Positions 1 through 8,614 are shown, counted from the stretch's first letter. The stretch: 64,000 nucleotides of DNA from Streptomyces sp. NRRL F-5135 (GCF_000719775.1 NZ_JOHR01000009.1:1-64000); one strand, 5' to 3'. A program made the numbers and translations. Notes: generated from the letters alone by a model not told the origin.

Positions 1-108
1 GGCCCCGCCCGCCTCCCCCGCCCCGTCCGTCGGAGCCGAGCCCCCGCTCGGTCCCCTCTACCAGCCGCGGGGCGGGGAGCCCTGGAACGCATCCGCAGGA
101 GACCGACC

Positions 109-1713
109 GTGAACGCCCCGCTCCCCGATGTCCCCGAGGTCCGCGTCGTCGGCCTACCCCAGCTGACCCAGGGGTTCGACCTGGTCGAGCGTCTCGACCT
201 GCCCATGCACCTCAAGGTGCACGGCCCCCTGGAGGCGATGACCGGTGAACGGCTGGCACAGCTCGCCGAGCACATATCCCTGACCGGCCGCGGCGGCGCC
301 GGGTTCCCCTTCCACAAGAAGCTGCGTTCCGTGGCCAAGGCCGCGATCCGGCGGGGGGTGCGGCCGGTCGTCGTGGTCAACGGCAGTGAGGGGGAGCCGC
401 CCTGCCGCAAGGACACCGTCATGCTCAACCGGGCTCCGCACCTGATCCTGGACGGCGCGCTGCTCGCCGCCGAGGCCCTGGGCGCCCGCACGCTGGTGGT
501 GGTCGTCACCCGTAACTCCACCGAGGTCTCCATCCGCGCGGCACTGGCCGAGAGGGGCCTGTCCGACCGGCGCGGCCAGCAGTTGAGAGCCCGGGTGGTA
601 CGGACTCCCGAGCGCATGGTCTCCGGCGCGGCGGGGTCCGTGATCCGCGCCGTCAACGGCGGTCCCGCACTGCCGCCGGGCCGCAGCGGGCGCTCGTCCG
701 AGTCGGGCGTCGACGGCGCCCCGACGCTCCTGTCGAACGCCGAAACGTTCGCGCAGATCGCCGTCGCCGCCCGGGTCGGCGCCCGGCGCTACAACCACAC
801 CGGGCTCGAATCGGAACCCGGCACGGTCATGCTCACGATCTCCGGCGCGGTCGCCCGCCCCATGGTGATCGAGGCGCCCACGGGAGTGCCGCTGCCCTAC
901 GTGCTCCAGATGGCGGGCGCGCCGCCGGTGCCGCAGGGCGTGCTGACCGGTGGCTACCACGGCAACTGGATGGACTCGGTGGCCGCCCACGAGGCCGTGA
1001 TCTCCAAGGAGTCCTTCTCGGCCTACGGCGGCGCACTGGGCGCCGGCGCCATCCTGCCGATCGGCCCGGAGAGCTGTCCGCTGGGTGAGGCGCTGCACGT
1101 GGCCAACTGGCTGGCGGCCGAGACGGCGGGCCAGTGCGGGCCCTGCTACCGGGGGCTGCCCGCGGCGGCCGGCGGCCTCTCGGACGTCATCAACGGCGGC
1201 GGACAGGCCGCCCTGGAGGCGCTGCGCGCGGTGACCCAGGCCGTCAAGGGCCGGGGCGTGTGCCACCACCCCGACGGCTCGGCCCGCTTCTTCGCCTCGA
1301 CCCTGTCGGCGTTCACGGACGATCTCGCCGCGCACGTGCTGCACGGCGGGTGCGGGCGCGAGACGTACGGCGTGCTCCCGCTGCCGGGCCCCGAGCAGGA
1401 GGAGGCGGCGGAGGAGTCGATCCCGAGCGGCGAGAAGCTGGTGATCGACTGGACCCTGTGCGAGGGCCATCTGCTGTGCACGGACGTACTCCCGGAGCTG
1501 ATCAGGACCGCCGCGGACGGGTTCCCGATGTTCTCCAACGCGTCGGTACCGCAGCACCTCCAGGCGCGCGCCCAGCGCGCGGTGCGCCGCTGCCCCGAGC
1601 TGGCGCTCCGGCTGGAGCAGTCCGGCCCGCCGCGGACACCGGAGAAGAAGCCCGCACGGGCGGAGCTGCCCCCGGGCGGCGGCCGCAAGGCGCTGGGCTC
1701 GGGCCGGGGCTGA
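109..1713 (+). CDS. NuoF-like NADH dehydrogenase subunit fused to a C-terminal ferredoxin
   Basis: 534 aa. The GTG start is preceded by AGGAGA at 97-102. The N-terminal two thirds resembles the 51-kDa flavoprotein subunit of complex I (NuoF): a glycine-rich GRGGAGFPFHKK motif, an NGSEGEPPCRKD segment and a central SLBB-like region. The usual N3-cluster motif SCGxCxPC reads TAGQCGPC, so the first cysteine is alanine; a later GVC supplies another. The C-terminus (about residues 445-515) is a ferredoxin of the C-x5-C...CP type (CEGHLLC, RRCPELAL), typical of 3Fe-4S or 4Fe-4S actinobacterial ferredoxins. No other nuo gene is nearby, so this is an orphan electron-transfer protein, not part of the respiratory complex. 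It may serve a membrane reductase encoded upstream of the window. Family assignment is firm; electron partner is unknown. Confidence 0.85.
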   Translation: MNAPLPDVPEVRVVGLPQLTQGFDLVERLDLPMHLKVHGPLEAMTGERLAQLAEHISLTGRGGAGFPFHKKLRSVAKAAIRRGVRPVVVVNGSEGEPPCRKDTVMLNRAPHLILDGALLAAEALGARTLVVVVTRNSTEVSIRAALAERGLSDRRGQQLRARVVRTPERMVSGAAGSVIRAVNGGPALPPGRSGRSSESGVDGAPTLLSNAETFAQIAVAARVGARRYNHTGLESEPGTVMLTISGAVARPMVIEAPTGVPLPYVLQMAGAPPVPQGVLTGGYHGNWMDSVAAHEAVISKESFSAYGGALGAGAILPIGPESCPLGEALHVANWLAAETAGQCGPCYRGLPAAAGGLSDVINGGGQAALEALRAVTQAVKGRGVCHHPDGSARFFASTLSAFTDDLAAHVLHGGCGRETYGVLPLPGPEQEEAAEESIPSGEKLVIDWTLCEGHLLCTDVLPELIRTAADGFPMFSNASVPQHLQARAQRAVRRCPELALRLEQSGPPRTPEKKPARAELPPGGGRKALGSGRG

Positions 1714-1742
1714 CCCGCCGCGGCGGCCGACAACTGAAAACA

Positions 1743-1784
1743 GAACGGACCGGCGGGCTCCTGCGGGAGCCCGCCGGTCCGTTC
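1743..1784 (+). terminator. Terminator of the NuoF-like gene
   Basis: Perfect 19-bp inverted repeat, arms 1743-1761 and 1766-1784, with a 4-nt loop. It lies 30 bp after the stop of the NuoF-like gene. No strong T-run follows, which is usual in Streptomyces. Confidence 0.75.
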
Positions 1785-1856
1785 GCGCCCTGCCATCAAA
1801 AGGCAAACAGCACACCATGGAAGCAGAAAAGCCGCACCTTACGGAGATGCGATACG

Positions 1857-1888
1857 AAAAAGCGGACCATCCCGATCGGACGGTCCGC
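1857..1888 (-). terminator. Terminator of the first tRNA-Ala gene
   Basis: Arms GCGGACC (1862-1868) and GGTCCGC (1882-1888). Read on the minus strand, the stem is followed by a run of five T (1861-1857). It lies about 28 bp beyond the 3' end of the tRNA. Confidence 0.7.
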
Positions 1889-1915
1889 TTCTTCATCGCA
1901 CTGTCGTGCCGCTTG

Positions 1916-1988
1916 TGGAGCTAAGGAGAATTGAACTCCTGACCTCCTGCATGCCATGCAGGCGCTCTACCAACTGAGCTATAGCCCC
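1916..1988 (-). tRNA. tRNA-Ala (anticodon GGC), copy 1
   Basis: 73-nt cloverleaf on the minus strand starting GGGGCTATAGCTC and ending TAGCTCCA. The acceptor stem is 7 bp, the anticodon stem CCTGC/GCAGG holds loop ATGGCAT with anticodon GGC, and the T-loop is TTCAATT. The CCA end is not fully encoded. It is identical to the copy at 4243-4315. Confidence 0.95.
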
Positions 1989-2030
1989 TTATGGGACGCC
2001 TCTTCGGGAATCCCCTCGGCGACGTCGACA

Positions 2031-2061
2031 AGATTACACGTTCTTTCGGGTCCCTCACCAA
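2031..2061 (-). promoter_or_regulatory. Possible promoter of tRNA-Ala copy 1
   Basis: On the minus strand, TAATCT (2031-2036) fits a -10 and TTGGTG (2056-2061) a -35, spaced 19 bp, about 40 bp upstream of the tRNA 5' end. The spacing is long, so this is tentative. Confidence 0.4.
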
Positions 2062-2092
2062 TCGAATCCGCTCTGCACCCATTTCGACCGAT

Positions 2093-3508
2093 ATGGTCGC
2101 CGATGTGACCGTTTCCGTATCCAGAAGCACATCGGCCGGGGACTCACGGCCCGACACCCCGGCCGACGCCCGAACCGACACCCCGCCCACAGGCGCACCG
2201 TTGGAGCGCGCGGGACACGCGGGGCGTACGGAGCATGTGTCCAGGAGACGCGTTCTCGCCGCCGTGACGGCCTGTCTGGCGTCCTTCGCCGCGTTCTGGG
2301 CGGCCCAGCGGGCCGCCGGGGTCTCGATGATCGACCTGATGGTCTACCGGGCCGAGGGCCGGACGGTGCTCGACGGCGGCGACCTCTACGCGATGCGCGT
2401 GACCCACGCCCATCTGCCCGCGACGTACCCGCCCTTCGCGGCCCTGCTGTTCACCGTGCTCACCCTCCCCGGCGTCCCGGTGCTCCGCGCGCTCGCCACG
2501 GCCGCGAACCTGCTGCTCCTGGTGGTGTTCGTACGGCTCTGCCTGCGCGTCGTCGTACCGCACGCCCCGCGGGGCCGGGCCTGGACGATCACGCTGTGGT
2601 CGGCCGCGCTCGCCGTCTGGTGCGAGCCGGTCTGGACGACGCTGCGCTACGGGCAGATCAATCTGCTGCTGGCGGTCGCGGTGGTGTGGGACCTCTCGCG
2701 GCGGGCGGGGCACCGCTGGGCCGGGGCCGGCACCGGCCTCGCGGCGGCGGTCAAGCTCACGCCCGCCCTGTTCGCCGCCGTGGCGCTGCTGACGGGCCTC
2801 GTACGGGCCGGGGCGGCCCTGCGGACGGGCGGCGGCCGCCGCGCCCCCGGCCCCGGCGGCCCGTGGCTGCGCCTGGCCGCCACCGCGACGGCCGTCTTCG
2901 CCGTGGCCGGCGGCGTGGGCGCCGCGATCCTCCCCCACGACTCGCTGCGGTTCTGGACGGGCGTCCTCTTCGAGGCGGACCGGGCGGGCCGCGCGGAGGA
3001 CGTCGCCAACCAGTCGCTGCGCGGCGTGCTGGCCCGACTGCCGGACGTCGCGCACGGCGCCGGGTCCTGGACCGAGGGCCGGGCCTGGGTCTGGCCCGTC
3101 ATGGCCGCCGTGGTGGCGGCGGCGGGCCTGGCCACGGCGGTGGCGGCCGCCCGGCGCGAGGACCGCGCCGGGGCCCTCGTCTGCTGCGCCGCGACCGCGC
3201 TGCTGATCTCCCCGGTCTCCTGGTCCCACCACTGGGTGTGGTGCGTACCGGTTGTGCTGTTCCTGGCCGTGCGCGCCGGCACGCCGTGGGCGGTCGCGGC
3301 CGGGCTTGTCTTCTGCTCGTACGCCCTGTGGTGGCCGGTGCCCGGCACCGGCGGCCTCGGCGGGGTCCCGGGCGGCGAAGCCGTCGGCGACATCGTCCGG
3401 CCGGCGCTCGCCGCCCTCTACCCGCTGACGGCTCTGGCGCTCCTGCTGTACGTCGCGCGCACGAGTCTCAGGCGCGCGTACGGGACTCAGGCCGTGGCGA
3501 ACGTGTAG
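2093..3508 (+). CDS. GT87-type (DUF2029) polytopic membrane glycosyltransferase
   Basis: About 471 aa. The frame is open from 1991, but that part overlaps the tRNA promoter region. ATG 2093 and GTG 2237 are the plausible starts; neither has a strong ribosome site, so the N-terminus is uncertain. The protein is mostly membrane segments. The first periplasmic stretch carries VYRAEGRTVLDGGDLYA followed by TYPPFAALLF, the signature of the alpha-1,2-mannosyltransferase-like GT87/DUF2029 family, which uses polyprenyl-phosphate sugars at the outer membrane face. A SWSHHWVW motif near the C-terminus also fits. A role in lipoglycan or wall sugar transfer is inferred. The 3' end overlaps the convergent zinc-ribbon gene by 22 bp. 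Confidence 0.8.
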   Translation: MVADVTVSVSRSTSAGDSRPDTPADARTDTPPTGAPLERAGHAGRTEHVSRRRVLAAVTACLASFAAFWAAQRAAGVSMIDLMVYRAEGRTVLDGGDLYAMRVTHAHLPATYPPFAALLFTVLTLPGVPVLRALATAANLLLLVVFVRLCLRVVVPHAPRGRAWTITLWSAALAVWCEPVWTTLRYGQINLLLAVAVVWDLSRRAGHRWAGAGTGLAAAVKLTPALFAAVALLTGLVRAGAALRTGGGRRAPGPGGPWLRLAATATAVFAVAGGVGAAILPHDSLRFWTGVLFEADRAGRAEDVANQSLRGVLARLPDVAHGAGSWTEGRAWVWPVMAAVVAAAGLATAVAAARREDRAGALVCCAATALLISPVSWSHHWVWCVPVVLFLAVRAGTPWAVAAGLVFCSYALWWPVPGTGGLGGVPGGEAVGDIVRPALAALYPLTALALLLYVARTSLRRAYGTQAVANV

Positions 3509-3720
3509 AACCGCTTGAGGGTGCAGTGCTCGTCGAGGAGCCGCCCGTAGATCGGCTCGCCCTCCAACTCCCGGTAGGTCTCGATCGGGTCGCCCTTTAT
3601 GATCAGCGCCTGTGCGCACTCCTCGCACCAGTACTGGTATTTGGGGTTGGGCGGGTCCATGTCCCGGACGATGGGCGTGCCGCTGCCGCACCAGTCGCAT
3701 TTTCGCCTGTGTGCCCCCAT
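3487..3720 (-). CDS. Small zinc-ribbon protein of unknown function
   Basis: 77 aa from the ATG at 3720, which has GGAG about 8 nt upstream. Two CxxC pairs (CDWC near residue 9 and CEEC near residue 33) form a likely zinc ribbon. The rest is acidic/basic with no recognised domain. A longer frame to 3828 exists, but its extra residues look like non-coding translation. Conserved-looking, function not recognised. It ends inside the 3' end of the GT87 gene. Confidence 0.7.
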   Translation of the reverse strand: MGAHRRKCDWCGSGTPIVRDMDPPNPKYQYWCEECAQALIIKGDPIETYRELEGEPIYGRLLDEHCTLKRFYTFATA

Positions 3721-4242
3721 GGTCAACTCCGCCTGTGGCCGCGGGCCGTGCGCGCGTGGGCAGTCCCGCCGTTGTCGCCGAGTGGGGGAGCCACGTGACC
3801 CGAGTGGCGCGAGGGGCGGTCGGGGCACCCACGCACCGCCGGGGGGACAAGCAGGTCATCGGGTTCGTCGATGCTGCTGGCGGACAATACGCACTCCCTC
3901 TCTGTCCGGTCCCTCGCCCCGTCCGGCCGTCCGATTCTGCCACGCCGGAGCAGGCCGGTCAGCCTGAAAGGACGCACCTGGCAAGGGCCGGTACGGGAGA
4001 TCGGCGCCGGTCGGCCGCCCGTGGCCCCGTCCGCTCCGGCCCGTTCGGGCACGGCGGCCCGAACACGCTTGCGGTGCACGGGCGTTGGGACTCGTCCCCT
4101 CAGGGACCCGTATCTCCGGTGGCTCCGCGTCCACGCGTCCCGGTGTTCGTGTTCCCGGTGTCTCCCTGTCCCGTCTCCGCCCCGGTTCCCGGACAGCAAG
4201 AATCCCGCCCCCTGTCGGGGACGGGATCCGGTGTCGCGATTG
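3721..4242. other. Intergenic region without a supportable gene
   Basis: About 520 bp between the zinc-ribbon start and tRNA-Ala copy 2. All long frames here have arginine/proline-rich translations with no recognisable domain or ribosome site. It must hold the zinc-ribbon promoter and, at its right end, the tRNA terminator. Confidence 0.5.
4203..4226 (-). terminator. Terminator of tRNA-Ala copy 2
   Basis: Hairpin TCCCGCCCCC / GGGGACGGGA with one mismatch and a short loop, 17 bp beyond the tRNA 3' end on the minus strand. Confidence 0.6.
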
Positions 4243-4315
4243 TGGAGCTAAGGAGAATTGAACTCCTGACCTCCTGCATGCCATGCAGGCGCTCTACCAA
4301 CTGAGCTATAGCCCC
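4243..4315 (-). tRNA. tRNA-Ala (anticodon GGC), copy 2
   Basis: 73 nt, identical base for base to the gene at 1916-1988: same acceptor stem, GGC anticodon and T-loop. Outside the tRNA only three flanking bases at the 3' side match, so this is an old or gene-conversion-maintained duplicate, not a recent segmental duplication. Confidence 0.95.
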
Positions 4316-4413
4316 GCGTGTTCTTCGCGCTCCGCGCTGCGAACAAGAAGAACTTTAGCCTGCGACCTGCCGGAAAGTGAAATCCGCTCGGCAGGGGCGC
4401 CGGGGGCCTGGGC

Positions 4414-5067
4414 TCAGTCGTCGTCGCCGAGGACCGGCTCGGGAAGCGTGCCCGCGTTGTGCTCCGTGAGCCGCCAGCCGCGCGCGCCCTCGCCGAGGAC
4501 CGACCAGCAGCAGTTGGAGAGCCCGCCGAGGCCTTCCCAGTGGTGCGCCTCCAGCCCCAGCAGCCGCCCGATGGTCGTACGGATCGTGCCGCCGTGGCTG
4601 ACCACCACGAGCGTGCCCTCGTCCGGCAGCTTCTCGGCGTGGCGCAGCACCACGGGCGCGGCCCGGTCGGCGACCTCGGTCTCCAGCTCGCCGCCCCCGC
4701 GCCGCACCGGCTCGCCGCGCTTCCAGGCCGCGTACTGCTCGCCGAACCGGGCGATGATCTCCTCATGGGTCAGCCCCTGCCAGGCGCCCGCGTAGGTCTC
4801 CCGGAGGGCCGCGTCGTACGTGATGTCGTGGCCGGTGATCGTGGCCAGCTCACCGGCCGTGGCGGCGGCCCGCCGAAGGTCGGAGGAGATGATCGCGGCC
4901 GGCTTCAGGGAGGCCAGCAGCCGGGCCGACCTGCGGGCCTGGCCGAGCCCGGTGTCGGTGAGCTCGATGTCCGTGGTGCCCTGGAAGCGGCGCTCCAGAT
5001 TCCATGCCGTCTGGCCGTGGCGCCACAGGATGATCCGGCGGCCCCTGCCCCCTTTGCTCCCGTTCAG
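4414..5067 (-). CDS. Histidine phosphatase family protein with an apparent CTG start
   Basis: 217 aa. The catalytic motif RHGQTAWN begins about 18 residues in, followed by LERRFQGTTDIELT, SSDLRRA, ETYAGAWQG and VVSHGGTIR, the full set for the phosphoglycerate-mutase-like/acid phosphatase superfamily (nucleophilic His in RHG, second His in SHGG). In frame, a TGA at 5076-5074 lies just upstream, and the only codon before RHG able to start is CTG at 5067 (a further CTG immediately precedes the motif). The CTG overlaps the rsfS stop as CTGA, with GGTGAG a few bases upstream, just like the usual GTGA/ATGA coupling. Translation is therefore probably coupled to rsfS. Substrate unknown. Confidence 0.9.
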   Translation of the reverse strand: MNGSKGGRGRRIILWRHGQTAWNLERRFQGTTDIELTDTGLGQARRSARLLASLKPAAIISSDLRRAAATAGELATITGHDITYDAALRETYAGAWQGLTHEEIIARFGEQYAAWKRGEPVRRGGGELETEVADRAAPVVLRHAEKLPDEGTLVVVSHGGTIRTTIGRLLGLEAHHWEGLGGLSNCCWSVLGEGARGWRLTEHNAGTLPEPVLGDDD

Positions 5068-5495
5068 CTCAGCTCACCGTCCGGGTCGGCGGCGGGCACG
5101 GCGGCGGCGTCGGACGCGCCGCGGGTCTTGACTGCGTCCTCGGGCAGGTCCAGCTCGGGGCAGTCCTTCCACAGCCGCTCCAGGGCGTAGAAGACCCGCT
5201 CCTCGGTGTGCTGGACGTGCACGACGATGTCGACGTAGTCGAGAAGGATCCAGCGCGCGTCCCGGTCGCCCTCCCGGCGCACCGGCTTGGCGCCGAGCTC
5301 CTTCTGGAGCCGCTCCTCGATCTCGTCGACGATCGACCTGACCTGGCGGTCGTTGGGCGCGGAGGCGAGCAGGAAGGCATCGGTGATCGACAGCACGTCG
5401 CTGACGTCGTACGCGATGATGTCGTGCGCGAGCCGGTCGGCGGCCGCCTGGGCGGCGGCGTTGACGAGCTCGATGGAACGGTCGGTGGCGGTCAC
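5064..5495 (-). CDS. rsfS: Ribosome silencing factor RsfS
   Basis: 143 aa from GTG 5495. The core YDVSDVLSITDAFLLASAPN, followed by a basic patch and WILLDYVDIVVHVQ, is diagnostic of RsfS/YbeB/DUF143. The family binds ribosomal protein L14 and blocks subunit joining in starvation. The extra C-terminal 25 residues are acidic and alanine-rich. It lies downstream of nadD and the LCP-like gene; the nadD-rsfS pairing is widespread in bacteria. Its stop overlaps the start of the phosphatase gene. The ribosome site upstream of the GTG is weak. Confidence 0.93.
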   Translation of the reverse strand: MTATDRSIELVNAAAQAAADRLAHDIIAYDVSDVLSITDAFLLASAPNDRQVRSIVDEIEERLQKELGAKPVRREGDRDARWILLDYVDIVVHVQHTEERVFYALERLWKDCPELDLPEDAVKTRGASDAAAVPAADPDGELS

Positions 5496-5646
5496 AGGCA
5501 GGCTTTCGTCGGCGGTCGTGGCAAACCCCAGGGTCTCACGGACCACCGACAACACGCGCGGCCATTGAAACGCACCTTCGAGTCTCCGCCTCCCCCGCGA
5601 ACCTCGGCGACGGCCCGACCGGACCGGCCGCACCGGACAGCCGGCG

Positions 5647-7581
5647 CTAATCGACCTCGTAGTCCTGTCCCAGGACCACCGAGACGTCCGCGTTCGGTAC
5701 CGCCTTGTCCTGGCGCACCGCGCTCGTCGGCAGCCCCAGCGTCTTCGCGACCTCTTCCGCCTGGGACTTCTTCGCCGCGTCGCCGTAGCTGACCCGCGAT
5801 GTCGGGGCCGCGTCGTCCGTGCCCGCGTCCACGAACGCGTAGCCCGCGTTGACCAGGGAGATCCGTGCGGACTCCGCCGCGTCCTGGGCGCCGCTCGCGT
5901 TCCGCACGCCGACCCGTACGGCCGCGCCCGGTTCCGGGGCCTTGACCGAGCCGCCCAGGACGTCCTTGACGACGGTCTCCGCGGTCTTGTCACTGAGCGT
6001 GCCGGTCGGCTGGACCGGCAGGACGGACGTCCGGTAGTCGCCCACCTTCGCGTGCTCGGCGAGGTTGGCGAGCGAGGCGCCCAGGTCCTTCTCCGGGAGC
6101 GACGGGTCCAGGATCATCGCCAGCGTCTCGATGGTGACCGTCGCCGCCTCCGGGTCGTCCGACATCTTGCGCAGGACACCCTGGATGACCTGTCCGAAGC
6201 GCTGGAGCTGCTTGGTCTCGGGCTCCTCACCGGCCCGGTACGTGGCGTAGGCCACGGCCATCCGCCCGTTGAGCGTCTCGTTCTCGCCCTTCTCGACCAG
6301 CGGGTCCTCGCCCTTCTTCGCGGCGGGGACCTCGGTGTCGGTGGTCACCTCGATCGAGCCGACCATCTCGACGAGGTTCTCCAGGTACGGGGTGTCGAGC
6401 CGCCAGGTTCCGGTGATCTCTGTCCCGAGCAGGGAACCGATCGACTCCCGGGTGCCGTCCGAGCCGTCGTTTTCGACGGACTGGGCGAGCGTCGTGGGGG
6501 CCCCCTCCTCGTCCGCGACCGACAGGGAGTTCGGCAGCAACAGGGTCGTGCCCTGTCCGGTGGTGGCGTTGTTGACCAGCAGCGCCGTGGAGGTGCCCTT
6601 GCCCTCGGTGTTGTGCAGGTGCACCACGATCACGTCGCGCTTCTCCGGACCGGAGGCGGCACTCGCCGTCCGGTCCCCGCCCGAGGTGCCGGGCAACATG
6701 CCCGCGTACCAGAGGTAGCCGATCCCGCCGCCCAGCGTCAGCGCCAGTACGACGGTCAGCGCCACCACCCGGCTCCGGCCGCGCCGCTTGGCCTCCTCGC
6801 GGCGCTCGGACCGGCTCTCGGTGAACTTGAGCCAGTCGATGACGTCTTCGGACTCCTCGTTCGGCTCCTCGATGAACGAGAACTGCTCGGTGCGGTAGTC
6901 CTTGTCGGCGGCGTCTCCGGCGGTCCCGACGTCTCCGGCGGTCCCGACGTCTCCGGCGGTCCCGGCGTTTCCGGCGCCATGGGCGGAGTCGGTGCCCGCG
7001 GGATCCCCGGTACGCGTGCCGGTGCCGGGGGCGTTTCGCGGGTCAGTGCCCTGGCGCTCGGCCGGGTCCCCCTCCGCTCGGCGCTGCCCGGGGACGGCGG
7101 AGGCGCGCCCGGCCTCCGGTTCCGTCGCCGTCTCCGGCGCGAGCGGTTGTCGCCGCTCCTCGTGAGGCTGCGTCTGAGTCCGCGTCTGGTTCTGCTGCGG
7201 GATGTCCCACTGCTGCGCGGGCTGCTGGACGCCCGAGGGGTCATACGTTCCGTACGACTGCTGCTGGTCCGTGGCGTAGCCGTACGCGTCGTACGACCCG
7301 TACCCCTGCCCGCCCGGCTGCCCGCCCTGCTGCTGTGCGTACGGGTCGTGGCCGTAGTCGTAGCCGTACGCCTGCTGCTGGGGCTGCCCGTAGGCGTCGT
7401 ACTGCTGCTGCTGTTGCTGTTGTTGGTGCTGCTGCTCGTAAGGCTGCTGCTGTTGCTGAGGGATCTGTTGAGACTGCTGAGCCTGCTGGTACACCGGCTG
7501 CCCGTACGCGTCGTACCCGACGATCCGCGGCTGAGGATCGTACGGGCCGTACGGATCGTACGGCTGCTGCTGGTCGTTCAC
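5647..7581 (-). CDS. LytR-CpsA-Psr-like membrane protein with LytR C-terminal domain
   Basis: 644 aa. Residues 1-75 are a glutamine/tyrosine/proline-rich cytoplasmic tail with near-homopolymeric Q stretches, followed by a charged linker. One membrane segment lies at about 270-292. The outer part has an LCP-like fold (LNGRMAVAYATYR matches the LCP LNGxxAL.Y.R motif) and ends with a LytR_C domain. The canonical phosphate-binding arginine/aspartate motif around IPRD reads LLLPNSLS, so this looks like a degenerate LCP. LCP enzymes attach undecaprenyl-linked polymers to peptidoglycan. From memory, an LCP protein of this neighbourhood in S. coelicolor (PdtA) attaches a polydiglycosylphosphate wall polymer; orthology is not proven here. 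It sits 35 bp downstream of nadD. Confidence 0.85.
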   Translation of the reverse strand: MNDQQQPYDPYGPYDPQPRIVGYDAYGQPVYQQAQQSQQIPQQQQQPYEQQHQQQQQQQQYDAYGQPQQQAYGYDYGHDPYAQQQGGQPGGQGYGSYDAYGYATDQQQSYGTYDPSGVQQPAQQWDIPQQNQTRTQTQPHEERRQPLAPETATEPEAGRASAVPGQRRAEGDPAERQGTDPRNAPGTGTRTGDPAGTDSAHGAGNAGTAGDVGTAGDVGTAGDAADKDYRTEQFSFIEEPNEESEDVIDWLKFTESRSERREEAKRRGRSRVVALTVVLALTLGGGIGYLWYAGMLPGTSGGDRTASAASGPEKRDVIVVHLHNTEGKGTSTALLVNNATTGQGTTLLLPNSLSVADEEGAPTTLAQSVENDGSDGTRESIGSLLGTEITGTWRLDTPYLENLVEMVGSIEVTTDTEVPAAKKGEDPLVEKGENETLNGRMAVAYATYRAGEEPETKQLQRFGQVIQGVLRKMSDDPEAATVTIETLAMILDPSLPEKDLGASLANLAEHAKVGDYRTSVLPVQPTGTLSDKTAETVVKDVLGGSVKAPEPGAAVRVGVRNASGAQDAAESARISLVNAGYAFVDAGTDDAAPTSRVSYGDAAKKSQAEEVAKTLGLPTSAVRQDKAVPNADVSVVLGQDYEVD

Positions 7582-7617
7582 CCGGTGTGCCCCTCTCCGT
7601 GGCTCATGCTCCCTGGC

Positions 7618-8283
7618 TCACGCGCCCCGGTACAACTGCCGCTTGTCGATGTAGCGGACCACACCGTCGGGCACCAGGTACCAGACCGGATCGCCCTCGG
7701 CGACCCGCTGCCGGCAGTCCGTGGACGAGATCGCCAGCGCCGGTACCTCGACCAGCGAGACGCCGCCCTTCGGCAGCCCGTCGTCCGTCAGGTCGTGGCC
7801 CGGCCGGGTGACCCCGATGAAGTGGGCGAGCGAGAACAGTTCCTCGTGGTCCCGCCAGCTCAGGATCTGGGAGAGCGCGTCGGCTCCGGTGATGAAGAAG
7901 AGATCCGCGTCACCGTGGAGGGCCCGCAGATCCCGGAGCGTGTCGATCGTATAGGTCGGGCCACCGCGGTCGATGTCGCTGCGGCTGACCGAGAACTGCG
8001 GGTTGGACGCCGTCGCGATGACCGTCATCAGATACCGGTCCTCGGCCGGGGAGACCGTCCGGTGGCTCTTCTGCCACGGCTGCCCGGTCGGTACGAACAC
8101 CACCTCGTCCAGGTGGAACAGGGCGGCAACCTCGCTGGCCGCCACCAGGTGCCCGTGGTGGATCGGGTCGAACGTACCGCCCATGACGCCGAGTCGGCGC
8201 TTGCCGTGGCCCGTGCCATGCCCCGTGCCTGGTGCCGCGTCGTGACCGGACGCGGGATCCGTGGGCGTCTGCTGGTCTCCCAT
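7618..8283 (-). CDS. nadD: Nicotinate-nucleotide adenylyltransferase
   Basis: 221 aa from ATG 8283; the frame runs further up but the preceding residues look non-coding. [11 protein letters not shown] is the nucleotidyltransferase H-x-G-H motif, and ISSTDCRQR near the C-terminus is the ISSTxIR-type ATP-binding motif. The enzyme makes nicotinate adenine dinucleotide from NaMN and ATP in NAD synthesis. About 18 residues of G/H/T-rich leader precede the core. It is followed by the LCP-like gene and rsfS on the same strand. The start has no clear ribosome site. Confidence 0.93.
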   Translation of the reverse strand: MGDQQTPTDPASGHDAAPGTGHGTGHGKRRLGVMGGTFDPIHHGHLVAASEVAALFHLDEVVFVPTGQPWQKSHRTVSPAEDRYLMTVIATASNPQFSVSRSDIDRGGPTYTIDTLRDLRALHGDADLFFITGADALSQILSWRDHEELFSLAHFIGVTRPGHDLTDDGLPKGGVSLVEVPALAISSTDCRQRVAEGDPVWYLVPDGVVRYIDKRQLYRGA

Positions 8284-8372
8284 GCGTGCAGAGCCTACTG
8301 GCACGGGGATTCGATCCTGCCCCAGCCGTCTCGATTCCCCCGCGGCCGCTCCGGACGCCGCCCGGCGGCCGC

Positions 8373-8534
8373 TCAGCGGTCGCGGTTGAAGCGCGTCGTG
8401 ATCCACAGCAGCAGGAGCAGGGCGAACAGGGCGCCACCGCCGGTGAGAAGCGGGTTGAGGCTTTCGTGGTTGCCGCCTTCAACGCCCTCGGCGAGCATTA
8501 CCAGGCTGGCGGCGGTGCCGGAGGAGAGGCTCAT
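8373..8534 (-). CDS. Tiny single-span membrane protein
   Basis: 53 aa from ATG 8534. The N-terminal half is polar/hydrophobic mixed ([16 protein letters not shown]); residues 29-46 form one membrane segment; the tail is basic (TTRFNRDR). The translation is protein-like in composition and codon bias, unlike the overlapping frames. The function is not recognised. It pairs with the similar tiny gene just upstream (8615-8767), and both precede nadD. Confidence 0.65.
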   Translation of the reverse strand: MSLSSGTAASLVMLAEGVEGGNHESLNPLLTGGGALFALLLLLWITTRFNRDR

Positions 8535-8614
8535 TCTGCGGGCCCTTTTCGTCGGTTCGGAGCGGTGACTGCGCCCACATCGTATGCGGGCCCCTCGGGC
8601 ACGCTTACGCCGAC

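Noticed and set aside
1921..2190. Open frame with C-terminus reading SVGRAPAWHAGGQEF
   Set aside because: It translates the tRNA-Ala gene; a common false ORF.
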